From assembly GCA_000467715.1 (NCBI GenBank), contig AJFK01000489.1, positions 1-20,371 of the forward strand: a stretch of 20,371 bases of DNA. The letters are read 5' to 3'. Shown here piece by piece: positions 9,577-19,140 of this stretch. Both the position numbers and the translations under genes were made by a program. Below the pieces are notes generated by a model. It was not told the origin of the DNA and searched no databases. It was given only the letters and a program-made list of their open reading frames with translations. Each line of letters opens with the position of its first letter. Position 1 is the stretch's first letter. Source of the DNA: Hysterium pulicare CBS 123377 (taxonomy: Eukaryota > Ascomycota > Dothideomycetes > Hysteriales > Hysteriaceae).

Positions 9577-9843
9577 AGAAACCTTTTCGCGTAGGGCCAC
9601 GTTTGCCTTTGACTACGACAGCCTCCAAGATCGTGGGATCTTTGCTTCGGGTGTGGCATGGTGCTTTCGCTTCTGTCTTTGAACCTGCGCAGTGACCTTT
9701 GAAGTCCGCAGCCGCCATAGATTGCAAGGACAGAAGGTCTCTAGCTTGCCTTGGGAACCTTGCTGGTGTACTTGCTTCGCTGGGCTATCCATCGTCTCAT
9801 TCTGGATGTTGTTATCCTGCTACGAATGTAGGTGGTAATACTC

Positions 9844-10155
9844 TCATTGTAAAGATTTTTGAACATCTAAAATGCAGAAAAAGAAAGTAAAAATGGGGGG
9901 CTGGGGGGCTGGGGAGCATATGCTGGGGAGGGCTTGAGGATCTAAGGGCGGAGGCATTGTGAAGTCACTATAGTCAATTAATTTCCATTAATATTCACTA
10001 TCTCCCCAAATGCCATTGTTATAATCTCCAGCCATACAAATAGCATTAGGGTCGTGTTTTTTCTTATGTCTAAAGGGGGTACCCTTTAAACTTGAAAGTT
10101 GCAGATGCCACCATACTCTGAATGGGCCATATCTGGGGGCGATATTGGAGGAGGT
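9844..10155 (-). pseudogene. decayed copy of an unknown module (DPNA...YN...EY)
   Basis: Seen: a minus frame from 10155 includes PFRVWWHLQLSSLKGTPFR and KKKHDPNAICMAGDYNNGIW, reaches GDSEY and TAA (9990-9988), then runs on in frame through WKLIDYSDFTMPPPLDPQAL to TGA at 9844. The DPNA-YN-G-DSEY part resembles DPNA-YN-G-RDREY at 10599-10500, at both protein and DNA level (for example CCTAATGCT / CCTAACGCT and GATAGTGAATAT / GATAGAGAGTAT). No family recognised. Confidence 0.3.
9895..9928 (+). other. G-quadruplex candidate
   Basis: Four G-runs on the plus strand: GGGGGG-CT-GGGGGG-CT-GGGG-AGCATATGCT-GGGG. The first two loops are 2 nt; the third loop is itself a perfect 10-bp palindrome. Confidence 0.7.
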
Positions 10156-10365
10156 CTAGCGCAAGAGTGAATGCCGCTAAGGAGGGGCGCTGTGCAGGTA
10201 GTACCTAAGTAACACGCTGAGGGCCCGGAGAAACTTAGTCCATCTTCATTATCCTCCTCAAACAGCACCACCTATTTGAATCTCAAGACCGGCTGTTGAT
10301 AGTGCTGTACTGTTAAATCTACACTAAAATGGCTTCGTAATAGGATATTTGACGGGCAATCGCGT

Positions 10366-10599
10366 CTACGCGTCTACAGCAGTGGGATAAAGTCCCATAA
10401 AGCCAGGGTGCGGGGCGAGCAGTGGACAAATCTCAAATGAGTATACACTGGAAGCAATGAAATCCTCAAAATTGGTAAAGCTATCCTCTCTCGGGAGCTC
10501 TGTTTTATACTCTCTATCCCGAAAATGCCCAGGTCCATGAAAATTATACCTAAGTCCAACATTACCTTGAGCGTTAGGATCAAATTTTTCCCAGTCCAT
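10366..10599 (-). CDS. unknown protein fragment, 77 residues
   Basis: Seen: the ATG at 10599 opens MDWEKFDPNAQGNVGLRYNF, then HGPGHFRDREYKTELPREDS, then FTNFEDFIASSVYSFEICPL and stop at 10366. It uses T-ending codons (GAT, TTT, AAT) unlike the C-ending frames elsewhere in the window. There is an internal GGTAATG that could be a donor. A diverged copy of its first part lies 0.5 kb downstream on the same strand. No family recognised; it may belong to a decayed repeated element. Confidence 0.35.
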   Translation of the reverse strand: MDWEKFDPNAQGNVGLRYNFHGPGHFRDREYKTELPREDSFTNFEDFIASSVYSFEICPLLAPHPGFMGLYPTAVDA

Positions 10600-10794
10600 G
10601 TTAAGGAGCAGATGCTAAATATGATGCTTTTATGTCATAATAGATCGCTCGCGGAGACGAACTGGACAGAAGGCTTTCCTCACTTGTACCTTCCAGATTT
10701 CACTCTCTCTCACCTTTAATAATTGCTTCTTCTAACTCAGATCTCCACCTGCCTCCATCTTATTTCATCTGTATCTTTAGTCATTCTCGACGTT

Positions 10795-10840
10795 CCCTAA
10801 CCACCCCTAACCATCCCTAACCATCCCTTACCATCCCTAC
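10795..10840 (+). repeat. 10-bp CCCTAACCAT tandem tract
   Basis: Four to five units in exact 10-bp register: CCCTAACCAC, CCCTAACCAT, CCCTAACCAT, CCCTTACCAT, CCCTACGC. The core CCCTAA equals the fungal telomere hexamer on the C strand, but the 10-bp period differs from telomeric repeats. Confidence 0.8.
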
Positions 10841-10973
10841 GCTTCTTATCTCAATTTATTTCCATAGACCTCTACTCCCCATCCATCTCCCTTCACTTCT
10901 ATCGTCACTCGGGTACTCATATTCTGCGGCCAGAATGGTTCGAAAACTTTACCCCAGACTCCTTAAACGAACA

Positions 10974-11390
10974 CTAGGGCTCCACCCTCATTCTCCTCTC
11001 AATCTCGATCCCAAGCTCAATATCAGCAACCCGATTAAGACCTTCAGCCATCTCAAGCCATAGGTTCTTCAAGAAAGCGGCGTCGTTCGGAGCGCACATC
11101 CGCCGGTCAATCTCCCGTACATGAACAACAGACTGTGGAGGAGCGGTTACCAGATGAGAGTTTTGGAGATGAATATGCATTCGTTCCGGCGTCCGGTTAC
11201 TGACACCATAACTCGTGATGGCTTCGATGTGAACGTTGTTACACTGTTGGGGCCAGATCACTTGACACGAAATTCCCCGCCTCCAAAGCATGGGATTGCG
11301 GAGAGATCATCGTCAGTGATATTGGCAGGTCTGCGAACTTTACGATGCAAGGGGGTACGTTATGGCCGCTGAAGGACTGCGGGCCTTAGG
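10974..11390 (-). pseudogene. frameshifted C-terminal part of an unknown protein
   Basis: Seen: the minus frame 11291-10974 has good codon use toward its end: CNNVHIEAITSYGVSN, PERMHIHLQNSHLVTAPPQS, VVHVREIDRRMCAPNDAAFL, KNLWLEMAEGLNRVADIELG, IEIERRMRVEP and stop. Immediately upstream a different minus frame (from about 11376, stop at 11258) reads HRKVRRPANITDDDLSAIPC and FGGGEFRVK. Together they look like one gene with a frameshift near 11260-11290. The RRPANITDDDL string faintly recalls the RPxNIxDxDL stretch of fungal-specific transcription factor domains (inference, weak). No zinc-cluster cysteines are seen upstream to 11600. Confidence 0.4.
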
Positions 11391-11818
11391 AGTATGTCCA
11401 TTGGGGTGGCATAAAAGCAACTCTACAGGGCCCGAGGATGGCGGCATTCTAGCCGATGGAGTGTATAAACGCACCCCGAATACGCTTACGAAAATGCGAG
11501 AGAAAGGAAGGCAAAGTCTTAAGATGACTGAATTGAAGCTAGTTTAGGTGCAAGAGCCGAAAATCTTCGAACACTTTATTAAAGAGCTCCATTCCGCGCA
11601 TGCCAGAAAGCTTAAGGCTTTGAGAATCTGTGATACGATTCAATCCTGACCAAGGCGAAATGGTGCATACCAACCTAACCTAGTTTCACCACATGAATAG
11701 ATTTGTGTGGCTAAGAACTCCGAGAAGGACGGACTCTATAGCTTTGGATCCCGACATCCTAGTACCTGTCATTCAAACCATGTTTTCACATGCAAAGGAG
11801 ATGACCGAGATATAGGGG

Positions 11819-12043
11819 CTACACTCCTCTAGCAAGTAAGGTGTTTTTGGCAGTCACGAAGACTTTGGTAACGTCCTGTAACAGCCCAAGAACAACAGCC
11901 GTAAGTGTAGCGGCGGGGGCCAACATCTCTTGTATGGCGAAGACGAGGAAATCGTACATACCCCGCTCCATTCAAGACCCAAGCCTTCCATACAACGATT
12001 CGAAGTGGCCCTTAACTACCACTATGAGTTGGCTTGATATGAC
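11819..12043 (-). pseudogene. hydrophobic reading frame with in-frame stops
   Basis: Seen: a 50-residue minus ORF from the ATG at 11971 (MERGMYDFLVFAIQEMLAPA, then ATLTAVVLGLLQDVTKVFVT) ending at 11819. The same frame is open upstream (12043-11975, SSQLIVVVKGHFESLYGRLG) and is separated from it only by TGA at 11974-11972; TAA follows at 12046. The centre could be one membrane helix. No family recognised. Confidence 0.25.
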
Positions 12044-12049
12044 TTAGCA

Positions 12050-14070
12050 CCGGCAAGGATGTTTTTCTCGCTATACTCCCACATGGTCCGATTCCAATGC
12101 ACTAAAAGCTACAGGAAGTGTAGGTGGTAGTGGATTCTCGAGTGTACCTAACCTACTTGTAAAAATCTATTAACGCAAAATTAAAGAAACACTATTTATT
12201 ATTTAATAAGAGTCGGTGGACCATAAGGTTTACAATTCATTAGCTTGGTAAGTAACTGAAAAAACCTTGCGATAAAATTATACCAAAAGATGCTGGCGTT
12301 ATAGGGTTACTGTAAAGCAAGTGCCACTGACTTTATAACGGCCCGTGTAGTTGATAGTAGACTTCCGCTACCACTTTCACCTTCATTTCAGGCCGGTGAG
12401 CATCGACGAAAACCCGTCTATGAGCGGCGCACTAGAGGGGCGTAACACCGGGCTTTTTTCATCGTCATGCATCCCTTGCTCTACCTTATGCTTTGTGCCG
12501 TGACTGGCCGACTACGAGGAAAATCATGACCGGCTTCAGAACAAACCTGACGGCCAGAGAAATGGTAGGATTTGATTACCAGCAGCGTACAGAATTCGAG
12601 ACTAGCTTTCTCGCTACTTCGTATTTTCACTCATCAAACTGCCGCTTTCATCGCATCCAATTCGAACTCTAATAGTTCTGACAAATTAACAGCTGTTAAT
12701 GTCCGGCAAAGGCATATAGTACAGTTCTGGCACTGTAATGGTGGAGGTGTTGTGATCACTGGGTCGCGGGCATACTGGGCATCATACTTCTTCGAAGTCA
12801 ACGGCTAATACGGACGATTTCACTAGGGATAGCGGTGAGGCCTGAGATCACATCAGCTAGAGGGTGTTTGTTCTCCAGCTTTGTCGACTCTGGGCTCAGC
12901 GAGCGCTGATATTCTCCGTCGATGAACGTTCGCAGTCTGTCCAGCGGTTGGGAACGTATGGTGGTATCGTAGAGAACGAAAATAATCCATGGCAGATAGA
13001 CAGTCCTACGGGCCAGGGCGGTGGTTCGGCATTTCTGGGTGAGCCTCTATCTATCCTGCACTTGTCTTCCGTTTTGCAAACTCTTTAGCGTCTAGGGGCG
13101 GAGGGGTTTCATGGCCTCATACATTGATGTGACGTCTTCATAGGGGATCATGGTCAATCATAACAGATGTCATTCGAATATTAGAAACTATTCTTGGAGA
13201 AAATCGATGGTGGTTGACCGTACTATTGATACTATGTGCCATGATTGCGAACTGCAACTCCGAAGACCCCTACGTGTCTTCAACCAGCTCTCTATGCAAT
13301 TAACGCTAGCGAGAAATGAGAATAGCCTTTTACGAAAAGGTCGCTAAACTTCAATTATACGGCATTTTCCAGCGCCTTCCCAAACGTATGGATAAGCGGA
13401 TTTCCAGCATCAGTTTGACTGGGCCTTTCATATCGCATGGGTATACCATTCCTCTAAGTCTTCTAAGCTCAGCTGACATCTGGATTGGAGAACGAGGCTC
13501 CGGAGTATCTGCGTAACGCTGCGCGGAAGACCACTTTGCAATAGACTTTTTGTGGCCGCTACAAGAACAGGAACGCAGCTGAGGTCGATGCGCCGGAAAG
13601 CGCTGCTAGATTACAGATTCTAGGCCGAAGAATCGTTGCCACCTTTAGCAAGTCAGAGACCAAGACAGACTGGAAATCGCTGTACCCTAAAATCGGTCTC
13701 AGGGCAGGATCTGCGACTATATCCCACTTCACTTCCGTATCTCAGCCCGGAGCTTTGTTTCGTTCGACTTCGAAAACCGGCTCTCGAGATCATGTGGTTG
13801 AGCTTTACCAAACGCTTTATCATCGACGGATAGCGCTGGGATACGTTCATCCTTTTCAGGGCTACTGTCGGCGACATTGCGTTTTACAAACATTAACTGA
13901 GATAGCCAAAAATTGTTCTCGGTCTCCGCTATCTAAAGTGGACGCCACTCCAGGAATCGACAAGAAACGGTACAAGACCAGGTACGACAATACCATATGA
14001 TTCAATAAAATCCGAATTCCGGAACGGCGAGTGCTATTGACGTAGGGTATTTCTTCATTGCTGTGTACCT
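12050..14070. other. no recognisable gene
   Basis: Balanced composition, many short frames of 60-80 codons on both strands, none with recognisable motifs, consistent codon use or plausible introns. 12160-12240 is AT-rich. I see no repeat of note. Confidence 0.5.
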
Positions 14071-14475
14071 ATGCCGCCATCACTCAAACAACGACTCAAC
14101 TTCCTTGTATCCAGTACACGTCACTCCAAGTTCTTTCAACGCCATTCTAATTCTATCCTTGCCGCACAAGGTCCGAGGAATGCAGATGGAGATACACCGA
14201 CATTCGCGCTCCGACATAGATTCAATCAGGAAATAAGCCGCTACACGGGCCGACCACATACCGGTGAAGGAAGTAGGGAAGCCAGTAATTCACAAGTGAT
14301 GGAAGCCAAGATTCGAATTCAACTTACCTGTGCAGTTGAAACTTGCTTTCTGGCCTCTGGAGGTCGCTTGTGCATATTTTTCTCAACTGTTGCGTACCAG
14401 GCTTTGGATTATAGGGTGTACAAGATTCCAATACCGTTGAAATGCCTTTACCGTTTCACGTTTCTAGGATCCTGA
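14071..14475 (+). CDS. hypothetical 134-residue ORF, doubtful
   Basis: Seen: the longest ATG-started frame between 12 and 16 kb. The N-terminal part (MPPSLKQRLNFLVSSTRHSK) is basic; the middle has RNADGDTPTFALRHRF; the C-terminus is hydrophobic and cysteine-containing (LASGGRLCIFFSTVAYQALD). No domain, signal peptide or repeat is recognisable. There is a possible acceptor (TACCTGTGCAG) inside. It may be chance; no neighbouring frame supports it. Confidence 0.2.
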   Translation: MPPSLKQRLNFLVSSTRHSKFFQRHSNSILAAQGPRNADGDTPTFALRHRFNQEISRYTGRPHTGEGSREASNSQVMEAKIRIQLTCAVETCFLASGGRLCIFFSTVAYQALDYRVYKIPIPLKCLYRFTFLGS

Positions 14476-14479
14476 CGAT

Positions 14480-15110
14480 ACGTGTTTAAGAGTCCTAGTA
14501 GATTTCATAACGGGCGGCTGTCTAGCTTTCATTATTCCACGCCCAAGGCAACCGTAGTTAACCGGCTAATCAGAATTGCTCGAATGCTGAATAACTATTA
14601 GATGCCAGTGTAGGCGCTGAGTAGGGAGGTATTGATCACAGATTTCCAGCAGATGCCTAGAACCTTAATTTTGGTGTACTTGTGATGCTAGAACTTCGGC
14701 GTGGCGGGACTTTGGTCCACTCTTAGGTATTCCGGCACGCTTTTACGTAAAGGGCGTATCCGGTGGAGATGGACAGAGCCGGAAATTGTGACGGCGCGAT
14801 TAAGACTGTTGGGTAGATCGACAAAGTCGTACCGTCACCTCTATCTGCGGGAAACCACTGGAGGAATATGTAGCTTGGATTTAGGATACTCGCTTTTGAA
14901 GGCCAGAAACCTTCCAAGGCATCTGAGCTTATCTATGGAGATTAAGAACGGAAAACAAGAATCCTCTTTTAAGGCCTTGCAGAATACTGGAAGAAACTAA
15001 CTCTTCTTGCTCCGACCGGACACTTATAAAGTCGTCAGTTGCACTAAAAATGCAATGATTGTAAGAATAGTGGATACGGTAAGAAGTCTGGTAAGTAGTT
15101 TGTTAAGGAA
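14480..15110. other. no recognisable gene
   Basis: A 99-codon plus frame with a GTG start (14701-15000) is Arg/Leu-rich and unsupported. Nothing else is visible. Confidence 0.45.
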
Positions 15111-15116
15111 GGAGGC

Positions 15117-15320
15117 TGTCGGCTTTCTTGTTAGATAGCCGACATCTGTGCCAGACGCTCAGCCTCTAGCATGCCTAAAGTCTAGTGGGAATTCCCTGAT
15201 CAAAATAATCTCTGACAGATACTTGGTAACATAATTATTGCCAATGAAGTTAAGTTATGCTTATTCAAGTCTTTTATTCTAGGCACTCTGCCTCTAGTAT
15301 GCTTACTATCGAGTAAGCAT
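15117..15320. repeat. two hairpins and a diverged direct repeat
   Basis: Hairpin 1: TGTCGGCT (15117-15124) and AGCCGACA (15137-15144), 12-nt loop. Hairpin 2: ATGCTTACT and AGTAAGCAT (15299-15320), 4-nt loop. GCCTCTAGCATGCCTAAAG from 15162 is repeated in diverged form from 15290 (GCCTCTAGTATGCTTACTA), 128 bp apart, with many of the differences C/T or G/A. Confidence 0.55.
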
Positions 15321-15810
15321 TCCTTACACAAATATTACTTTTCGAAACGCTTGCTATAGTAGTCACTACAAGTGAAGTGCACTCTCAATTTTGCGTGTCT
15401 TTCGTGATAAACGCTTACCTATCCGAGCGGCAGCCCGCATCACGATTTATTTTGTAAAGTCAGTTACCTACATCTTCTTGAATAAAGTCAGTGTACTAAG
15501 GCAATGACAGCTGTCCATTCATCATGGCCATACTTTTGCTTCTTCGTTTTACGGTCCCAAAAATGGGCGGCCACGGCAGGGGTTGCTATTACACTTAGCG
15601 CGGAGGTGATGTAAACATGGCCTCGAGTCATCGACATTCATGGGCTGAACTCTGAGTAGTAGAGAATGATCCTGGGTTCAAAATAATGCAAGAGTGCTTC
15701 GAGACTTAAAGCTAGGGATAGGAACGAGCGCTCTAGCCGCGGGATGAATTCAATATTCAAGTAACCGTTATCGCCTTTCAGGCCACCAATTCACTAATAT
15801 TTAGGTGATA

Positions 15811-15836
15811 AACATATCTACTCATGTAGATGTGTT
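15811..15836. repeat. short hairpin
   Basis: AACATATCTAC (15811-15821) and GTAGATGTGTT (15826-15836) pair with one mismatch around a 4-nt loop. It sits at the start of a doubtful 85-residue plus-strand frame (15805-16062, GTG start) that I do not call as a gene. Confidence 0.4.
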
Positions 15837-16271
15837 GAAGGGGTATGAAAGAATATCCGATGACTGCGGTCAAGAAGAAAGGTCCGTGCCGCATTTAGAA
15901 GTGATCAGCGTCCATGCAGCGGGCAAAGGGGAAGACCTTTCTGCATGCTCTAATGAAAAAGGCAGGGTTCACAAAACGTGCGTGGCGGGGCCCCAATTTG
16001 ATCGTACGGGAAATGCACTAGATGGCCTCCCCCGGTCCTTGAAAAAGGAACAAATTATATAAGACGCGCATTATAGCTCCCAAAGTAGAAATAAGCGTAA
16101 CATTGATGCCCTCCAAACCCGCCCCGAATTCCAATGCAAGATATCTCCAGGGGGTGCTATTGTATGGAAATAGATACTTTGCTGCTTGAACTCGGTCCCT
16201 TGCTTTCAGCTGATCGGGCGGCGTACTAGACTTCTAACTTCTTCATGGAGTCAGTATATTGGTTTCAAACC

Positions 16272-16566
16272 TTATCGCAAGGCTAGCATAGGGCCCGAAA
16301 TAAATCCGAGAAGCTTTGCTTCACCATATTGGTTATCTGAACGAGCGAAACATACCATATTAATATTCGAGCCCATCTCGCTTACGGAAGAAGCGATTCT
16401 CGGCTTCTTCGTTCCCAGCTCCCTGATCATTGTCTTGGCTATAGATGTCGGCAACAGTGCCAATATCTCTTTGGGTGAGTTCTCCGGGGTTAGGGTTCAG
16501 GGGCAGCGCAGATATAGCGAGAGAGAGCCCAATGGCGATAACTGATGCAAGGGAGAAGAAGTGCAT
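16272..16566 (-). CDS. small secreted protein with signal peptide and dibasic site
   Basis: Seen: an ATG at 16566 opens a classic signal peptide (MHFFSLASVIAIGLSLAISA, predicted cleavage before LPLNPNP) followed by a short acidic region with LTQRDIG, YSQDNDQ and EEAEN. Read unspliced it stops at 16360 with 68 residues and a C-terminus NRFF-RKR-DGLEY, where RKR is a Kex2-type processing site. A 49-nt intron (16385-16337, GTAAGC to TTCAG, with ATTAAT inside) would remove RKR and give an 81-residue form ending in NQYGEAKLLGFISGPMLALR (stop at 16272). No cysteine pattern, so it is not a cysteine-rich effector. No family recognised. Context: it is the nearest gene to the UstYa-type oxidase at 17656, on the opposite strand, which suggests but does not prove that it is a peptide precursor. 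It could equally be an unrelated secreted peptide. Confidence 0.6.
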
Positions 16567-16569
16567 TTC

Positions 16570-17655
16570 GATGGAATTTCCAGTCTAAAGTCAAAGGGCG
16601 GTAAAATTCGAAGGAATTTGCTCAATGTTCTTAGAGGAAGTGGTCGAGGTTGGCGGCTGGCAGTAATAAGTATATGTTCGTCTCGACTGTCAGCTGTAGT
16701 GTAGCCAAAATCTGCCTTTTTATCCATATCTTATCCGGAAACCCCTAAAATGATGTCCTCATCTATTATCTTAGAGCGATTGAAGTTACTTTGCGTGGTA
16801 TATAGCATGGAATTTAATGGCTCGGACATTCGGGAGCAGACGAAAGCCGGCTAGGCAGATAAAGAACCGTTGTAGAGAGATTGGTTGTTGCTATGGGGGC
16901 CACCTTTTGATTCATGTATCTTAGACCCAAGTTGCCATGCTCTTTTGCATGCCGCAATGTGCGGAGATTATCCTTACGGGGTCAGTCCTCATATTGAACA
17001 TTAGATACCCAGCTTCTGATTGGACTAGTACTTTGAAGGTAATACATCTGATACATGATTCCGCTATCTCTACTTTACTGGTCCAGATTCCGAGAACGGG
17101 AGCTAGCGTTGAATCAGATTTTGGGGTCCGATTGTTTCTAAATTAAGATGCTGGAATGATACAAATTTCTACGTGCAAATCCCACGCACCTTTGCGAAAG
17201 TTGTATAACCGGATTGATGAGGTATTGAACTATTAGAAACCTTTTTTGCATGTGGCGATACTTGCTTTTGGTATACCTTTTTTAAGATATTGTCCCTACC
17301 CAACTCACAACTTATCCGCCCCACTTTTACTTCTTTGTCAATTACGATGGTCTTAATTAGATCTTGAGTATGATATTAAAAAATTTGTATGCTGATACGA
17401 CAAGTCTAGGATCATATTGCATCGCGATCCTCAGAAATGCCGACGGGATGGTTGAGCATTTGAAATATGATCAGTAGGGGTTTCTAATCATATGCTCAGC
17501 CTATTAGCTGATAAGCCATGTTGCCATAGTCTCCATACATTCCGAGCTTTTCTCGTGGAGTTGTACTCTAGCATCTCCTCTCCTCGGATTTCTTCATAAG
17601 TACTTACACCTTTTCAATCCCATTTTCAATAATTTCTCTTTTCACAATTTCCATA
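16570..17655. promoter_or_regulatory. divergent intergenic region between the secreted-protein and UstYa-type genes
   Basis: About 1.1 kb separates the two divergent starts and carries no convincing gene. The last 80 bases before the ATG at 17656 are pyrimidine-rich (CTCTTTTCACAATTTCCATA), a typical filamentous-fungus leader. If the pair is co-regulated the elements should lie here; I cannot name a binding site. Confidence 0.4.
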
Positions 17656-18593
17656 ATGTCCTCTAAAGAGATCTATATAGTATTACCCCAAGCTGAAGCA
17701 TTAGGCGACATAGACTCGGAGCATGATATCTATGATGAGGAAAATAGTTTACTTCCCCCGCCCCAAGAGCTTCGTACACGAACGCGCCGAGCATCTCTGG
17801 CCCGGAACCTAATCATTGTCCTCATCATCACGGCTCTAATTACTGCTATCGTTGTCCATGGTATCTGCCTCACCATGGCTCATGGTAGTTTAAGACCTAG
17901 CCTTCTTTCACCAAGTAATCTTTCACCCATGTTTTCTTCTTGGCAATAGATATACTAATTCACTAAATTCATTTATTCAGTTGGTTTAAGCCTTGAGAGA
18001 AACATGCCCCGTTCAGGATATGCTCCCTCTGTCTACGTCTCTTCTAATGAGACTGAGGCATCCCAAGCTTGGGAGTCTATCCTTGCCGGCCATGGCATTG
18101 TCGCCCTTGAGCCATCCTTTGTTCGAGAAAAGGGAATACCGGAGTCCGTAGTCTTCGAGGATAGATTTAAAGTCGGTGGCAGATACGGCTATGCCATTGA
18201 GGCATACCATGGTATACACTGTGTTGCATGTCTCCCGTGGTTCAAAGTTGCGCAGAATAGATTCTCACGTTTCCGCAGCAAAGGCTCCGCAGGCATTACC
18301 TAGGCCTCGAGCAAGGCAAGCCTCGACCTGACCAAAGAGGACATGACTTGCACTGCTTCGATGTCTTGAGGCGGTATATCATGTGCAATATTGACGATAC
18401 GCTACTTGCCAGTGATGGAAAGGGGAACCTAGGTCTTGGCCAGACAAAACTGTGCCATGACTGGGACGCGTTGAGAGAATGGGCTGAGAAGCACTCGGGG
18501 AACTACTTCGATTTCGAACCGAATACTGGTCATTTGAAACACAACGACAACTACCACCTTGGTGATGGGCTTCCGGTTGGCGGCTTGGAATGA
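17656..18593 (+). CDS. UstYa-family (DUF3328) oxidase-like membrane protein, three exons
   Basis: Seen: a spliced model 17656-17860, 17981-18225, 18279-18593 gives 254 residues, normal for this family. Residues 1-50 are polar and end in a basic patch (RTRTRRASLAR); 51-67 are a single membrane segment (NLIIVLIITALITAIVV); the rest would be lumenal, a type II topology. Two family-defining HxxHC motifs are present: HGIHC (about 145-149) followed by VQRLRRHY, and HDLHC (about 172-176) followed by FDVLRRYIMC. A later CHDWDALREWAEKH segment also fits the family. Intron 1 ends at TTATTCAG (17980) with an upstream ACTAAT branch site; its donor may be GTATCT at 17861 or GTAGTT at 17885, both in phase (254 or 262 aa). 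Intron 2 (18226-18278) is GC-AG. Known: UstYa proteins catalyse oxidative cyclisation of ribosomal peptides or related oxidations in secondary metabolism. Inferred: the gene is intact. The ATG follows a pyrimidine-rich leader. A small secreted-protein gene lies divergently about 1.1 kb upstream. Confidence 0.85.
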
Positions 18594-18829
18594 GCGGTTG
18601 GTACATAATTGGATCACGCGCTTTTAGAGATTGTTTCTCAATCTATCATAACAGACTGTCTATTGTTCTTACTAATAGACATGGAAATGCTTCATCAACT
18701 TCTGCAGCTTGACCATCTTAGCGCGGATCACTCTAAATCTGTGTTTAAACATCAACCCGAGCAGCTACCTTTGCTCCCTCTGCCTTTATTAGATTTCTTC
18801 GCTTCTGGATCCACCTACTATAGCGCTTC

Positions 18830-19023
18830 TTGCGTCGCGCTGCAGTCTCCGTTACTTTTAAAGAGTGGCCTGGAACTGCTGTTGCCGGACGTCATCGCCT
18901 CCGCCGGAAGTCCCAAGGCCAATATGTTAAACCGCGCCTTCCAGTGAAGTTTCAACCACGGGTGGAGGCGGAAGAGGGCACCCAAGCGTCAAGCGTGATG
19001 TCTGTAGGAGTAGTTGACGACTA
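18830..19023 (+). pseudogene. possible C-terminal remnant of an unknown protein
   Basis: Seen: a frame reading AAVSVTFKEWPGTAVAGRHR, LRRKSQGQYVKPRLPVKFQP, and an acidic Ser-rich tail (EAEEGTQASSVMSVGVVDD) to the TAA at 19021-19023. A leucine-rich frame (18609-18947, with LPLLPLPLLDF) overlaps it upstream and may be its frameshifted continuation. It follows the UstYa-type gene on the same strand. No family recognised. Confidence 0.25.
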
Positions 19024-19140
19024 ATTTGATGCATCTTTTGAACTAAGAGCGAAACTCAGCCTCGGTGAGCGTATGAGGAGGAGTGAGGCTTGACTGCGCT
19101 TAGGCTTGGGTTTCGCCTTCTGCTTCCGTCCCTTCCAGTG

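Noticed and set aside
15660-15700. GGGTTCAAAATAATGC as a possible tRNA T-arm
   Set aside because: No matching acceptor stem, anticodon arm or D-arm upstream.
16481-16500. Telomere-like GGGGTTAGGGTTCAGGGG on the plus strand
   Set aside because: It is within the coding sequence of the secreted protein (codons for LNPNPG) and has no tandem register.
18004-18303. Separate 99-residue ORF starting at 18004
   Set aside because: It is the middle exon of the UstYa-type gene read into the intron; the family motif continues in another frame after the GC-AG intron.
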